Assembly: GCA_949775045.1 (NCBI GenBank)
Contig: OX459102.1
Location: 14,120,772 to 14,184,771 of the forward strand
Direction: 5' to 3'
Origin: Metridium senile
Lineage: Eukaryota > Cnidaria > Anthozoa > Actiniaria > Metridiidae
Length of the DNA stretch: 64,000 bases
Both the position numbers and the translations under genes were made by a program. Below the pieces are notes generated by a model. The model saw only the letters and a list, made by a program, of their open reading frames with translations, was not told the DNA's origin and did no database searches. This document shows positions 38,403 to 51,412 of the stretch, one piece after another (the stretch's first letter is position 1; every line of letters starts with the position of its first letter).

Positions 38403-41400
38403 CTTAGTACGTGTTTCAGGTCTCTCCTCTCTATACCGAAGTTCAAGTGGTGTTTTGAGGTCTTCTTTACTACGACCTAAACAGGTACGTAGAGAAACAT
38501 CTTAACCATAACTTTATGACGACCAAGTTTGGAGGAAAAGAAGTTTTGTTGCTGTAATTTTGATTTGTTGGCAATGTAACGTGGCAAGAATGATTCAATG
38601 TTGATGGTTAATTTGAAATTTGAACTTTGTGTACACTTCACTACGCTGATTTGAAGATTTACAGCAGCGTTTCTATAATATAAATAACATTGTATTAACC
38701 TTGTTGTGCTCATGGATATTAGAGTGCTGTTCGGTTTGAATGTTGCGCGCATTCAAAGTTAATCTTTTGAATCATAGCTACATGCAGAAATTATGTAATA
38801 TTTTGTATAATATAAAAGTTATGAATTTTGTTGAAGATGATAACTTTTGTGCATTTTAGCTGTGACTTTTAAGGTTCCTTACCACTCTCACTTATCATGA
38901 TGGTTGACATCATCCTCATCATCATCAAAAACATTATCATCATCAACATAATCACCTTGGTTGCCAATTTTTTATTTCACTTCTAGAAATAAGACAGTTT
39001 TTCTTCAAAAAAGGCTGGTTATTTTTACATTTTGAAATCATTTTTGTATTAATTTATACTAAAACAATTATCCACCTCAGGCTCAGTGAATATCGGTGAA
39101 TAATACCCTTAACTCTGTCTCAGTTATTACTCACCAATATTCTCTTTGTCTTTGGCAATTAATCGTTAATTAGTATAAACATGCAAGTAATTGAAGAAAA
39201 CCACTCACACTGATTGATTGGTGAACTTTAGCCCATTTTTCAAAATTCACCTGATCAGTAAATGTTTGTAATTTATTGATATCATAAATATTACTACTTT
39301 TGAACATTTTACCACAATCCATGTTAGATTCTGCAAGACCATGACAAGATCCAGGCATGATCTTACGAGATCTTGGCATGTAACCCTCAATCTGCAAGAA
39401 CTTACATGAACTTTCAAGTTTCTGACAAGATTTAATTAAGATATTGTTTTTCAAGAGTCTTACAAGAAATTTGCTTGCCAAAGTTTTAAGTAAGATCTTG
39501 GATAATCTTACCAGATCTTACAAGATCTTAAATACATACCTTAATATATTGCCCATACATGTCTGCCGATCATCAAACACAGCAACAACCAAGTGAATGC
39601 TATTCGCCATTCCCATCCAGCAATATTATAGAGACTCATGGCTAAATATCGCCAGCCTCCTCCAGGTTATAAAGAGCGACGGAGCAGGAGAGGAGCGACT
39701 TCACTGAGTTGGTTGCAAAATTAAACTCAAAGGGGGGCTCTTAAGAGGAAATAAACTGAACTGAACTTACAAGATCTTAAATACAGCACGACGCACCTAC
39801 CGTGGCCACCAAATTAAAGTTTCGTACAAGTTTACCAATCAGAAAGCGAGAATTTGAAATTAATATAAAAGACACGCCCAGTGTCAAACGGTAAACACTT
39901 TGAAATGTTCAAAGCGAAGACATTGAAGAGTGAAGTTTATAAGTGTCTGAAAGGATGTTTAAAATTGAAAATGTGTAGCAAATAATTTGAAAAGAGAAAC
40001 TTTTGAATGCTAAGCTGACTTGTACAAAACTTTAATTGGGTGGCCATGGTAAGGTGCGTTGCGCTGTAACAAGATGCTCAACCTGGGTTTTTAAAATTCA
40101 ACTGCCCTGTAAATGATTGATTATTATCATTATTGTTAGATATCACCGGTCAGTGTTCTCCCTGTGAGATGGCTTAACCTACATGAATACCAAAGCAAGA
40201 AGATCATGCAAGACAATGGTCTGCATGTGCAAAGATTTGTTGTCTGTGACAAGGATGGGGACTCAGTGAAGCTTTCTAAAGAACTAAGTAAGATTATATA
40301 ATAACTATAGTGATTTAACCAGTCTTGTCGTTCTCCCCTTGAAAAACAAATAATTTTCACATGATTTCAAATCTTTCAAATTCAAGAGGAAGAGATGTTG
40401 AAAAAAAATTCCTTTAGCCCTCTGAGCAAGGAAAAACAAATCGTACAGTACAGGCTCTGGGGAAAAAAATATCATGCAAGCTGAATGTGACAAAAAAATC
40501 TTACAATCTAGAAAAAAATATCATGCACCGCTGTTTGACTGAGAAAAAAAATATCTGGCTTGCATGTCAGTGTGGAAAAAATATATTGCACAACCACCCC
40601 CCCCCCCCCCCCCCCTGCAAAAGTCAAATGGTCTGCCCCTTATCTAATTTAAGTTCAAGTTCAACAGTTTAACTGAATGCACCCTACTTATTTACTCTAT
40701 TTACTTTTTATTTCCACAAATTATAAAGACTAATATATATAAAATAAAGGGAATTGTTATGGTGGTAGAGTGTAGAAATACAACTTGTTATTTGAATGGA
40801 TATATAATTATTGTATTATTATTATTTTGGTCAGATGCTGATGAGTATGTAATAAAAGCTCAGATTCTGGCTGGTGGTCGTGGAAAGGGAACATTTGACA
40901 GTGGCCTTAAAGGAGGAGTACATTTAACAAGAGAGTAAGAAAAATGACATCCAATCATCAAAACGTAATACTATATTTTATTAATATATAACATACAGTG
41001 GTATACCGAGTGATATCAACTAGATAAAAAGCTTATCCTAGTCATGAAGATATTATTGATATCACACATGTGTGATATCACTCTCAACCAAAGAAACCAT
41101 TGTTTGGTAATAAAATATTTTTTGGATTTGTTTCAATCTGTTATATAATAAACAGAACATTACATGTGCGCTTGGAGATATGAATTTTATCTTCTCGTGT
41201 TGAAAAGATATCCCACTCGTTCGCTGCGCTCACTTGTGCGATATCTTATCAACACTCGAAGATAAAATTCATATCTCCGCGCGCCCATGTAATATCCTCT
41301 ATATATCTTTCAATTGATAATTATAATAACTACTATTTTTCAGTCCAGAAAAGGTTGGCGAGCTAACCAAGCAAATGTTTGGATATAAACTTGCTACTAA

Positions 41401-44400
41401 ACAGACATCCAAAGAAGGAGTACCAGTAAGAAAGGTATGCTAAGCTATTACTTTTTACTTCTCACTTCCCATTTTGTCAGGCAGTTTATACTCTTGTATT
41501 ATATACAGTATGATCGACTGATATACAATGGTGAGTCCAAAACAAGCCATTGCATATGTAATACAGATCAGACTAAAATGTTAATGTATAGTTCTTATAA
41601 TGGTAAACACCTAAAAAGACTTTTGGAATACTGCAGTTTCATGTTTTCTAGCACCGCTGTACAATTTGACAAAACACACATCTGCCAAGGATAATTTGTA
41701 GTTCCAGAAAATATCCATACCCCTCCAATTTTATTTGATAATTTATGAATTTGATAATTGATATTTTTGTTTCCTAGGTGATGGTAGCCGAGGCATATGA
41801 CATTGACAAGGAGACTTACCTTGCTATTTTAATGGACAGAGATCACAATGGACCTGTTATTGTCGGCAGCCCTCAAGGTGGTATGGACATAGAGGAGGTT
41901 GCCAAGGAAACACCTGAATTCATTTATAAGGTAAACAGTCGAAACACAATAGACCCTTCTCATGGTTATCATTGAACAACCTCGGCCTAAAAATTGTTTT
42001 ATTTATTTTTCTAAAGAAAGAATATATTACACACTATTGAGGCTGAGGTTGTGGATGAAAGGAAAAGTAATATCCCATTCCATATAAAATATACACCTAA
42101 TTCAAAAATGGTTGACAGGGCAAACGGCGATTGGCGATTGGCGATTGAACGACCGAAAGGAACTATGGGTAAAACAAATTCCTTCTCATGGTTATCATTG
42201 AACAACCTCGGCCTAAAAATTGTTTTATTTATTTTTCTAAAGAAAGAATATATTACACACTATTGAGGCTGAGGTTGTGGATGAAAGGAAAAGTAATATC
42301 CCATTCCATATAAAATATACACCTAATTCAAAAATGGTTGACAGGGCAAACGGCGATTGGCGATTGGCGATTGAACGACCGAAAGGAACTATGGGTAAAA
42401 CAAATTCCTTCTTATTCGTTTCTAAATTACCTAAACAATGCCTCCACTATTCAGCAAAACCTCAGAGACACCATCTAAGGTCATCACTGAATGGTGTTTG
42501 GGTAATTTAGAATGGAATAAGAAGAAATTCACATTACCCACAGTCCCTTTCGGTTGTGCAATCAATCGCCAATCGTCATTCGCCCCGTCAACCTTTTTTG
42601 AATTAGGTGTATTTAGTTGGGACTTGAAGAGATAATCTTGGACACAATTAATGAGAGACGAGGCTTGATCATTCAACCACAACAATAATTTCTGAAGTGC
42701 TTTAGCCCACATTTCTAGTTTGCTAATGTGTACGTTATTGGACATTCAGGTTCCTGTGGATATAATGAAAGGTCTACAAGATAAAGATGCCAAGTGGATG
42801 GCTGGAAAACTTGGATTTACTGGACAACTTCAAGAACAGGTAAAAAATACAAAAATAAAAACGATACATTATGAAACCAACCATCTGAGAGATCTAATAT
42901 TACAACACCATATGCATGTATATGCTTTCATCAAATATATGACATGTTTAATTCATGAAAAAGATTCTCAAGATTTATTATGTTGAATTTTCAGGCAATG
43001 AGTCAAATCAAGAAATTATATAAACTTTTCCTGAAAGTTGATGCGACACAAATAGAAATTAACCCATTTGGTTTGACTCCAGATGGCAAAGGTAATCTTA
43101 TTGATACCAAGATTCTTTTTTGTTTTTTCGCTTATCCTTCTAATGCTCTTTTTTCTATAAATTATTTAACCCTTCGCATCCATGTATTCATTCTTCTTTT
43201 CTCACTCCTTACCATCAACCCTCCTTTTCATCCATCCCAATTAATATATTTTAATTATTATTATTATTGTTATTATTATTATTAATACATACATAAATAA
43301 TTTGCTGTCAGTAGTAATCTCTAATTTCCGTGTCCCAATAACATTTATTCAATTTTATTCCCTTCTATCTTTCCTTCTCATTTCTGTTCTCATCCCATGT
43401 AGTCTTTCTTTCAAATCTACCTCTGTTTCAGTCTCATCCTTTTTTTTCCCCTCTCCCTTCTGTTCAAACTCCCATCATGAACACATTAATGTCATTACCT
43501 GGTGGGTCAAAACACGGTATTTGGAAAAGGGGAAGACAAAACTTTTTCTTTACCTGTAGTTACTTAACTATAGTATATTTTTCCATAATTGCATGTTAAC
43601 ATCACAGATACCTACAAGTACTACTGACAGGCACATGAGAGTAAACAAATATACAAACATTTGTATCTTGGTCACAATAAAATATGTCAAGTGTTATGGA
43701 GGGGAACAGAGAAAACAAAATACCATGTTTTGACCCTGGTCCTAAAATATTGTATAAAATTTATTTATGGTTTTTATTGCAGTTGTGTGTTTTGATGCCA
43801 AGTTTAATTTTGATGACAATGCCAAGTTCCGACATGAAGACATCTTTGCAATTGGAGATAATACTGAGACAGACCCTCGTGAAGTACAGGCTTCAGAACA
43901 TGATCTGAACTACATTGGAATGGATGGCAATATTGCATGTTTAGGTATATACTCCAGTTTCTTATTATCTAGTACAATCTGGCAAAAGGCGCATTTGCAC
44001 AGGGATAATCTTAGACTGTGAGCAGTCCCTACTTTTCCCTCTGGATTCCAATGAAAATGAGAGAAAAATGAGCCTTTACTGGTAAAACACGGAGAAGCTG
44101 GAATCTCACCCCTTGCTCTTTGGCCTGTTTTCAAAAATAAAATATTTATTATAGGAAATTAACGCTCGAACATATTAACATACTTTAAATTCGTGCGACC
44201 TAAATTAACTCGATTCAGAGGGTAAAGTGCTTTCAAATGAAGAAAATTAACGCAAAAAGAGGCTAAAGATTTTTAAATGAAGGAAATTCACGCGATCAAG
44301 CCAAATCAAAACAAAACGAAATCCTAAAGGACGCATCTGATGTCCAGACTGAAATATTTATCAGAATATCCGGATGAGAGGATGCAAATGAATGTAATTT

Positions 44401-47400
44401 GCGGGTCGTTTGACATTAAATTTAATCAGATTGTAGCCTTTTGGATAAAAATTTGAAATAGTGTTATTTAAATTAACATCCAACTTTATCATTTACGTTT
44501 AATTAACTTTAAAGTGTATATGAACTCTCGCGGTTTTTTGGCGATTTAAGAAGTTGATATATAGCTAAGTCATGAAATGCAAAAAAAAAATGGATTTGAA
44601 CATTTATTCGCGGAGAAATAGCGCTCTAAACTTTAAAATCGACCGCGCCCCTTCGGGTTGGCCGGGAATTGGGCCTTTGAAGAGACTGGTTCTAGGTCAT
44701 TGATGACGTAAATTCGGGACCATCTCGCAGCTTGTACAAAGGCTAGTATGCGGACTTTAGTAAACGTATCATCGTTTTACAGGAGTTTTTTAGACACTGT
44801 GCCAAGCAGATCCGTTCTGGGAGGTTGTTCTAATAGAGTAGAGGACAAGAGAGGCATTCGACTGCATTAATATATTTGGGCAAAGATCATCCGCTTGCTA
44901 AAGCGAGAAGACGTAAAAGCGTCAACTTGGTTTGACAAAGACTCGTTCTGCTACTTTAGCAGTAGTCTTTTCAACGGCAAACCCCAAAATTATTCCCTGA
45001 AATATTTGTTAGTGAATTGAAGAAACATCTGGCTCATCTAATAAGAGTTGAAGTTGGAATTATACCCTGTTCAAGCCTAGATTTATAGGATGAAGAACCA
45101 AAACAAATGTCGAGCAGAAACAACGCGTATACGAATGGTAATGAAGCGTTTCAAACTATGGCAAATGTATCATGGCAACTGAAATAGTATAAGTATAACT
45201 GAAATCTTTGCTATATTCTACTTTGAAGATATTATATTGAAATATGATTGAACTGTTTATATAACTTCTAAAGAAAGCCGTTCTATAGTGTCACGAGTCA
45301 GATTTTCGCGTACGATAATTACTAATGATCGCCGGGTTGAAAAAACTAGCGAGAGGCCGCCGGTCAAGTTAATCATTTAACTCTGATACTAATAATACTA
45401 GTAATCAAGTTTCAAAATGGATTTAAAGTAGTTTTAGAATAAAGATTGCTAAAACTAGTCATTGAATCATTGAGTGTAACTTATAAAAACAATTTATGAT
45501 AACTTATCACAAATTATTATTTTGTTGTTGTTGTTGTATTCTTTATTATGGAGCACTTTTTATGAGTTCAAAATGGCATTTTATTATAAAAATATGTTCC
45601 ACTACAAATGGATAAAACGGGAATTTTATCAGGGGAAATCATTGAAAATTTGAAGCGTTGAAACGGTAGTAGTTGTAAAACATCATTGTTTGTTTCAAGC
45701 AGGATGTTTTGTGTGATTTTTTCACTAACTGTCTTCAGTCAGTCGTTCTGTATTTAGCCGCTGGCGATCGTAATGACCAGCGATTTAAACATATGAATAT
45801 ACACGGGATGAAATCCTGGATGTAAAGTCAGATTGACTTCTATTTCATATAGTTTACAGTACAAGTTTGTTTTGGACGGACTCGAGGCAACCATCAATTT
45901 CAACACACAAAACTCCGCTTTTAAGTTGTTTAACTTCGCAATTATCAGTACTTCAACCCCTAGAAAAAGTGCAAAAAGAACTCTGAGCATGATTAAAACA
46001 TTTCGGGGAAACATCGTATACCATCATATAACGATTTATGATTGCAATAAATAAACGTTAACTGTTGTAACTATCATCGGTCATCAGGAAGGCTCTTTGT
46101 ACGGCGACTTTTTAGCCTCGAATCGAGATTAAAGCTATTTTGAATGCTCCACGATCTTTTAATTTCTCTGTCTGCGTAGTAGCAATTTTGCTAACCAATT
46201 TCATCGGCTAAAGGCTCATCTGAAGGCTTTAAAAGGCTCAAAACTGTCACTATTTTCTACTCCGCTTTCTTGTACTTCTAAGACAGACTAAGTAAGAAAG
46301 TTCTCAGTCTTCGAAAGTACTTTGTAAACCTTCGCTTTTCTTACTACTGTCCTTTGAATCCAGGTATAATTCTTTATCGGTATCTGATAAAGATATTCTG
46401 ATTGTCTAGTTTAAACTGATGTCAGGGATGATTCAGTCAACGGTAAATACTGTCGATTTATCGAACTTTTCTTACTCAAAACAACAGAAGTAACAGAGAA
46501 ACACTGAGTGGCACTAGCTTGGGTTTCCCGAATTTACATCACAAGGTTACCAGTCTCCCAATTCCCGGCCAACCCGAAGGGGCGCGGTCGATTTTAAAGT
46601 TTAGGGCGCTACTTCTCCGCGAATAAATGTTCAAATCAAATTTTTTTTTTTAGATCATGACTGACCTATATATCAACTTCTTAAAACGCCAAAAAACCGC
46701 GAGAGTTCATATACACTTTAAAGGAAATTTTTGCGACCTAAATTAACACAAATTTTTAAAATTCGCGTAGAATAGGTGAAGCGTTAATTTCCTATAATAA
46801 GGTACACATGAGTTTCCGTCACCATTAAAATTAAGGCTTGAGGGAATTGGAAACAACCAACACACTGAGAAAAGTCTGTGGTGGTCTCATAAAAAAAAAA
46901 CACTTATTCAAAGATTTATTGAAAGACAAAGCCTAGAGCCTAAATAGCCAAAAACAGATGTTCTTGTACTCCTCTACCCCCATGAAACAGAGACAATCAG
47001 AAATTTGTAAAATTATATTTATGCTATAAATCATGATTTCAGTAAATGGTGCTGGTCTGGCTATGGCTACTATGGATATTATCAAGCTTCATGGAGGTGA
47101 ACCCTCTAATTTCCTGGACCTTGGTGGTGGTGTCCAGATTGAGGGTGTTCTTCATGGATTTAAAATTTGCAGCCAGGATCCCAGTGTAAGTGCACATTGT
47201 GTAAAAATGGAAACTAGCGAGTAAACTACCAGTAGTATATAAACAATAGGCAATATAATGACATTTGTAACACCCTACAAAAAAAACTAAACTTTAACTT
47301 AACTTTTTATTGTGTAAACAAAATAAGAAATTGGAAACAACTACACAACTACAACTACAACTGTCGTAATGACAAAAAACAATGGGTCAGTAACCCAAAA

Positions 47401-48655
47401 GGTTGGAATTAAATTTCTTAAAACTATTATAATGTTGACAAAGCATATTCAAAGCTGAAATGAAACCAGCAAACAACCATATTTGGAACCTCATCTTTTA
47501 GACTTAAATCTTTAATAAGATAATGTAAATTACATTATTTTGAGTCGTTTTATTGAACATTGGCATTACTGTTGTTTGTTGTAATGTGATTGCACTAATT
47601 TGCGCAACTAGCTAGTTTTAAAATACATTTGTTCTGGTCATGTCACAGGTCAAAGTCATTTTGGTGAATATATTTGGTGGTATTGTGGACTGTTCTATTG
47701 TAGCTGATGGTATTGTAACAGCTTATGAATCACTTAAACTTGATGTGCCGATTGTTGTTCGATTAGAAGGTAATATTTTTTTCCCTTCATATTTCCATGT
47801 TATTTAGCATCTTATTTAATTGTTCGCTCATCTGTGTATTTATTCTTTTCACTCAATTATTTACTGATTGATAGATCAACCCTTCCACTCATATGGATTC
47901 ATTTATTTCTATTATTTGACCATTTCCTCCCTTTCTGCATTCCTACCTGCTTCTTTCCTTCCCTTACTCCTTTCCTTCCCTCCCTCCCTCCCTCCCTTCT
48001 CTTTCCTCCCTTCCTTCCCTCCCTCCTTTTTTCATTCCTTCCCCCTCCATCCTTCTTTGTTTCCTTTCCTCCCTCCCCCTTATTTGCTTCCTTCCCCCTC
48101 CATCTATTTTTGCTTTCTTCTAGATCCCTCTCTCCTTCTTTCCTTCCTTCCCTCCGTCCCTCCTTTTTCCTTCCTTCCCTCCCACCCTCCTTTCCTTCCT
48201 TCCTTCCCTCCCTCCCTCCCTCCTTCTTTCCTTCCTTTCCTCCATCTTTTTTTCCTTCCTTCTCTCCCTCCTTCCTTCTCGCCTTCCATCCCTCCTTCCC
48301 TCCCTCCTCCTTCTTTCTTTCCTTCCTTCCTCCCCCCTCCATCCTTCTTTGATTCCTTTCCCCCTCCCTCCCTTTATCCATTCATTAATCAAAACAAATA
48401 TTCTTTCACACATCCATCCATTCATTCACTCATTCTTTCATATATTCATTATACAGCGTCCACTTATCTGCAAATAAGTTAGTTTTCCTGTAAAAATATT
48501 CAACAGTTATTTAATATCTAATATTCCAATGATATATTATAGGTAACAATGTGGACAAAGCCCAGCATATACTTGAAGAGAGTGGTCTTCCATTGATAGC
48601 AGCAAAAGACATGGATGATGCAGCTATGAAGGCAGTTGTAAGTTTAGGTGATTAG
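38395..48655 (+). CDS. SUCLG2: Succinate-CoA ligase [GDP-forming] beta subunit, mitochondrial, complete (11 exons)
   Basis: Exons 38395-38484, 40140-40287, 40835-40934, 41344-41434, 41778-41930, 42750-42839, 42995-43091, 43783-43944, 47043-47185, 47649-47769, 48543-48655; 1308 nt, 435 aa, against about 432 in human. Exon 1 ([19 protein letters not shown] and following) is Arg/Ser-rich without acidic residues, as a mitochondrial targeting peptide. Then the ATP-grasp region [27 protein letters not shown] and INPFG, and the CoA-ligase domain [46 protein letters not shown] and VVRLEG. INPFG and VVRLEG favour the GTP-type over the ATP-type (SUCLA2) subunit. It forms the matrix heterodimer with the alpha subunit in the TCA cycle. 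An in-frame ATG at 38368 has a weaker start context. Intron 8 carries a 2.65-kb element. Confidence 0.96.
39782..40068. mobile_element. MITE family A copy 2 (SUCLG2 intron 1)
   Basis: TACAGCACGACGCACCTACC left and inverse right. The interior is the reverse complement of 21223-21517 along its whole length, with moderate divergence. Confidence 0.85.
41157..41294. mobile_element. Foldback element (SUCLG2 intron 3)
   Basis: ACATTACATGTGCGC with GGAGATATGAATTTTATCTT and nearly exact inverses. Confidence 0.88.
41957..42409. repeat. 226-bp direct tandem duplication (SUCLG2 intron 5)
   Basis: Two apparently identical consecutive units, boundary near 42183. Each unit holds a left arm of foldback element E; only the second continues into the full element (to about 42610). 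Confidence 0.93.
42317..42610. mobile_element. Foldback element E copy 2 (SUCLG2 intron 5)
   Basis: ACACCTAATTCAAAAATGGT left, TTTTTTGAATTAGGTGT right, repeated CGATTGG motifs; interior shares CTAAATTACC..AACAATGCCTC with 35708-36012. Confidence 0.85.
44146..46800. mobile_element. 2.65-kb inverted-repeat DNA element without transposase (SUCLG2 intron 8)
   Basis: Ends TTATTATAGGAAATTAACGC / inverse. Long inner arms (about 44515-44715 versus 46515-46725) include CTCGCGGTTTTTTGGCG and CGACCGCGCCCCTTCGGGTT. The AATTAACGC motif recurs inside the left end (44157, 44243, 44286-like) in the manner of subterminal transposase sites. The interior 44720-46500 has no ORF above about 86 codons and no recognised domain. 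Confidence 0.8.
47930..48378. repeat. CCTTCC-rich microsatellite (SUCLG2 intron 10)
   Basis: Polypyrimidine (CCTT)n/(CCCT)n over about 450 bp on the plus strand; ORFs over it are artefacts. Confidence 0.95.
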
Positions 48656-48829
48656 GGAGAGATAGTGAGGTGGATTATACATGTATAATTAGTGTATTTA
48701 GGGAATTATTTTAGTAGTGATTCAAGTTTTTTTACCATCATGTAGTATGTAGCAAACATGTTTTTGACAGTGTTTGTTTACTCAGCAAATGTGATGGTAT
48801 CTATTTAGGATAAGCGCAGTGTTTGTTCT

Positions 48830-49080
48830 TGTTTTTTTTTGTATTTCATTTGTTTGCTGTATTTCGTTTGCTTGCTGTATTTCGTTTGTTTGCTGTATTT
48901 CGTTTGTTTGTTGTATTTCGTTTGTTTGCTATATTTCGTTTGTTTTGTTTGTTGTTTTGTTTGTTGCTTTTTGTTTGTTTAATTTTTGTTTTTATTGTTG
49001 CTTTATTTGTTTGTTGTTGTTTTATTTGTTGATTGGTTTATTTGTTGCTGTTTTGTTCGAATGTTTTTTTTTTGTTTTGT
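48830..49080. repeat. TTTG-rich repeats downstream of SUCLG2
   Basis: Repeated GTATTTCGTTTGTTTGCT units, then (TTTG)n. Confidence 0.9.
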
Positions 49081-49994
49081 TTTTTCTTTTTGAACATACT
49101 TTTAATTTGGAATCAGGATTTATATATGGGCTGAATTCTTCACTGCCCGTATTTTTGGTAATTGTTCTGATGTGTATATTTGCTTTTTAGCTTGTTTTGT
49201 TGTTGTTTGTTTGTGTAGTTTTTTTTAATTCTCTATCCAAGTAGACAACAAGCATTTTTAAAAACCTTTTTTTCTTTATACAGCCATTTTTGTTTTTCAT
49301 TAGAATTCCCTCGAAAGCCAAACAATGAAATGCTTAACATTTTGCAAAACCGCCACAACTATTATCTCTCCAAATTTCACAATAGAAAATATAAATAAAG
49401 TAACATAAAATCTTTCTTCAAATATTTTAAGTTTCTTCAAAAGCGAATACTTTTCGAAACTAAAAAAAGAAATATGATGCCTTTCGAGTTAGCACTCGCC
49501 CCCTTGAATTTGTTCTGGATCCGCCACTAAGTAAGTCCAATAAATCTAATATCAACAAATAATTAGACAAGAAATACTTTTTGTATAGGTCCAATGGCAG
49601 TTTTCAATAGGTTATCGATTAGATAGGCAGAGCGAGTGAATAAAATAACTGGTATTTTATAAATACAAAATATTAAAAGAATGTAATATTTGTTATATTA
49701 AACAACACAAATGTTGATTACTAGTAAGTACTTTTGAGTAAAAAGCTTTCAAATTTTTTATTTGATTGAAATAATTTCTACATCCTTGGTTTTCTCCCAG
49801 GTTAATATTATTTAGTATGCAAGCATAAAATACAGATCGTCTGCCTTGAGCACAACTACAATCTTTTTCAAAATAACTTGCGGCAAACTGCGAGAAATAT
49901 TTGCAGCAATCGTATGAGTAAAGTTCAGCCTTTTTTCTTTCCCCACTAAGCTATCGAGGTTTACAGTTTTAAATACCTGTGGAATTGCGTAACC

Positions 49995-50080
49995 TGTTTA
50001 CCAGAGGCTCCACAAAGTCTCTCCCTGTCGCGTATTTTCAAAAGATCCGCAGGGAGAATTTTTGTGGAGCTTCTGGTAAC
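49995..50080. repeat. Foldback repeat
   Basis: GTTTACCAGAGGCTCCAC and CTCCCTG with inverses CAGGGAG and GTGGAGCTTCTGGTAAC. Confidence 0.85.
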
Positions 50081-50367
50081 AAAATGACGAGTTGTGCAGG
50101 CCGAACAACAATTGGATTCAAAATGAATGAATGAGACCTTTATTTAAAAAGGGAAATCTCTTCATTGCTTAGACACACTGTTACCAATGGGAGCCCTAAA
50201 TATGCCAAAGAGCCTAGGGTATAAATGATATGCCCTAATATGGGAGGGGTTTTGATTTGTTATATAACTTTGAAAAGTCCGCATGGTAGTATTAAGGTTT
50301 GTTCTTGATTATAAAGTATAAATATCCCAACATTTTTGAACATGATTCTACTAAATATCTTGTCCAT

Positions 50368-50682
50368 GGGCGCTTTCCATTAGGAAAAAAATTCCGGCAA
50401 ACATTTTCGAAAATTTAGGACAACCTCAAAAGATTGTCCTAAATTTCCGAAAATGTTTGCCGGGAACTGTCGCGTTCCATGGGCCTTTATCACACAACGG
50501 CCATGTTTATTCCCATGAGAGCGGAAACCTTTGTTTGGAACGTTCTGAAACGCATAAAAGCGAGGGCAAAGGGACCCTAAGGATTCAAAACTTATTGTTT
50601 AAACCAATATGGCGGTCCGTGATAACAGCGAATTTGATTTCCAACCGGAATTTCCGATTTTTTTAGTTGAATGGAAAGCGCA
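50368..50682. mobile_element. Foldback element with nested hairpin
   Basis: Outer ends GGCGCTTTCCATTA / ATGGAAAGCGC; inner hairpin at about 50394-50464 (CCGGCAAACATTTTCG and TTTAGGACAA with inverses). Confidence 0.8.
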
Positions 50683-51412
50683 TTATAACTTCCGAGTGAT
50701 CATACGGTCATCTCGTTAGCATGCATAGCTGGCTCTGGGAGAGGGTAGGTGATCGAGTAGGTAAGGATCTAAGTCCCTCTCGCCCTCCTCTTCCCGTACG
50801 CAGGCTATCAACTCGTCATCTGTCATTCCTAAGTTGCCGATCATGCACGCGCAGATGGAAACACTTTATATAGGCTGCGTTGCCGGCGGTCTGCGTTGGC
50901 TAGAGACACTAGCCTGTTTGGCTAGATATACGCGCGCTGCTGTGCTGCAATAGACTGGATTCATACACTAGCTGTGTACCAGAGGTTATTTCTATCTCGC
51001 TTTGGAATGCGTATTTATCATAAATACGACGGTTTGTAGGGAACAATTTTAATCGGACGTATACAAATTACAAACGCTATATATAAAAGGGATGGTGAAT
51101 GGTACCTTGAAAAATATGGAGAATATCGAAAAGCTTCGCGATGAATAAGTCAAGATGTTTTTGCACGTTTCTGTTCGTATCGAATTCCTCCCCCTTTTTT
51201 TGATTTTCAAAACAAGGGTCTCGGCGTCAAGGGGGGTCTCGGAATTTACCATTCGCCACCCCTAATAAGAACGTTAAATGCGTACCTCTTGGTTTCCAGG
51301 GTAGATCAATTGTATAAACTGATATGCAGTCTATGATTTACGATGTGTGAATAAGGCTTCATAGTTGTATCGTTTGTTTTCAGATCAGTTACGCCGAGAA
51401 TAACCGCTATCA

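Noticed and set aside
42051..42510. Twin ORFs starting [10 protein letters not shown]
   Set aside because: Caused by the 226-bp tandem duplication of foldback-element DNA; not a gene family.
45754..46054. Short ORFs inside the 2.65-kb element, considered as transposase remnants
   Set aside because: No DDE, zinc-finger or other recognisable motif; lengths within chance.
47834..48482. Long Ser/Pro/Phe-rich and Lys/Gly/Glu-rich ORFs
   Set aside because: Both strands of a CCTTCC microsatellite in SUCLG2 intron 10; no splice logic.
48819..49190. Phe/Val/Cys-rich hydrophobic ORF resembling a multi-TM protein
   Set aside because: Derived from TTTG-type repeats; no conserved motif.
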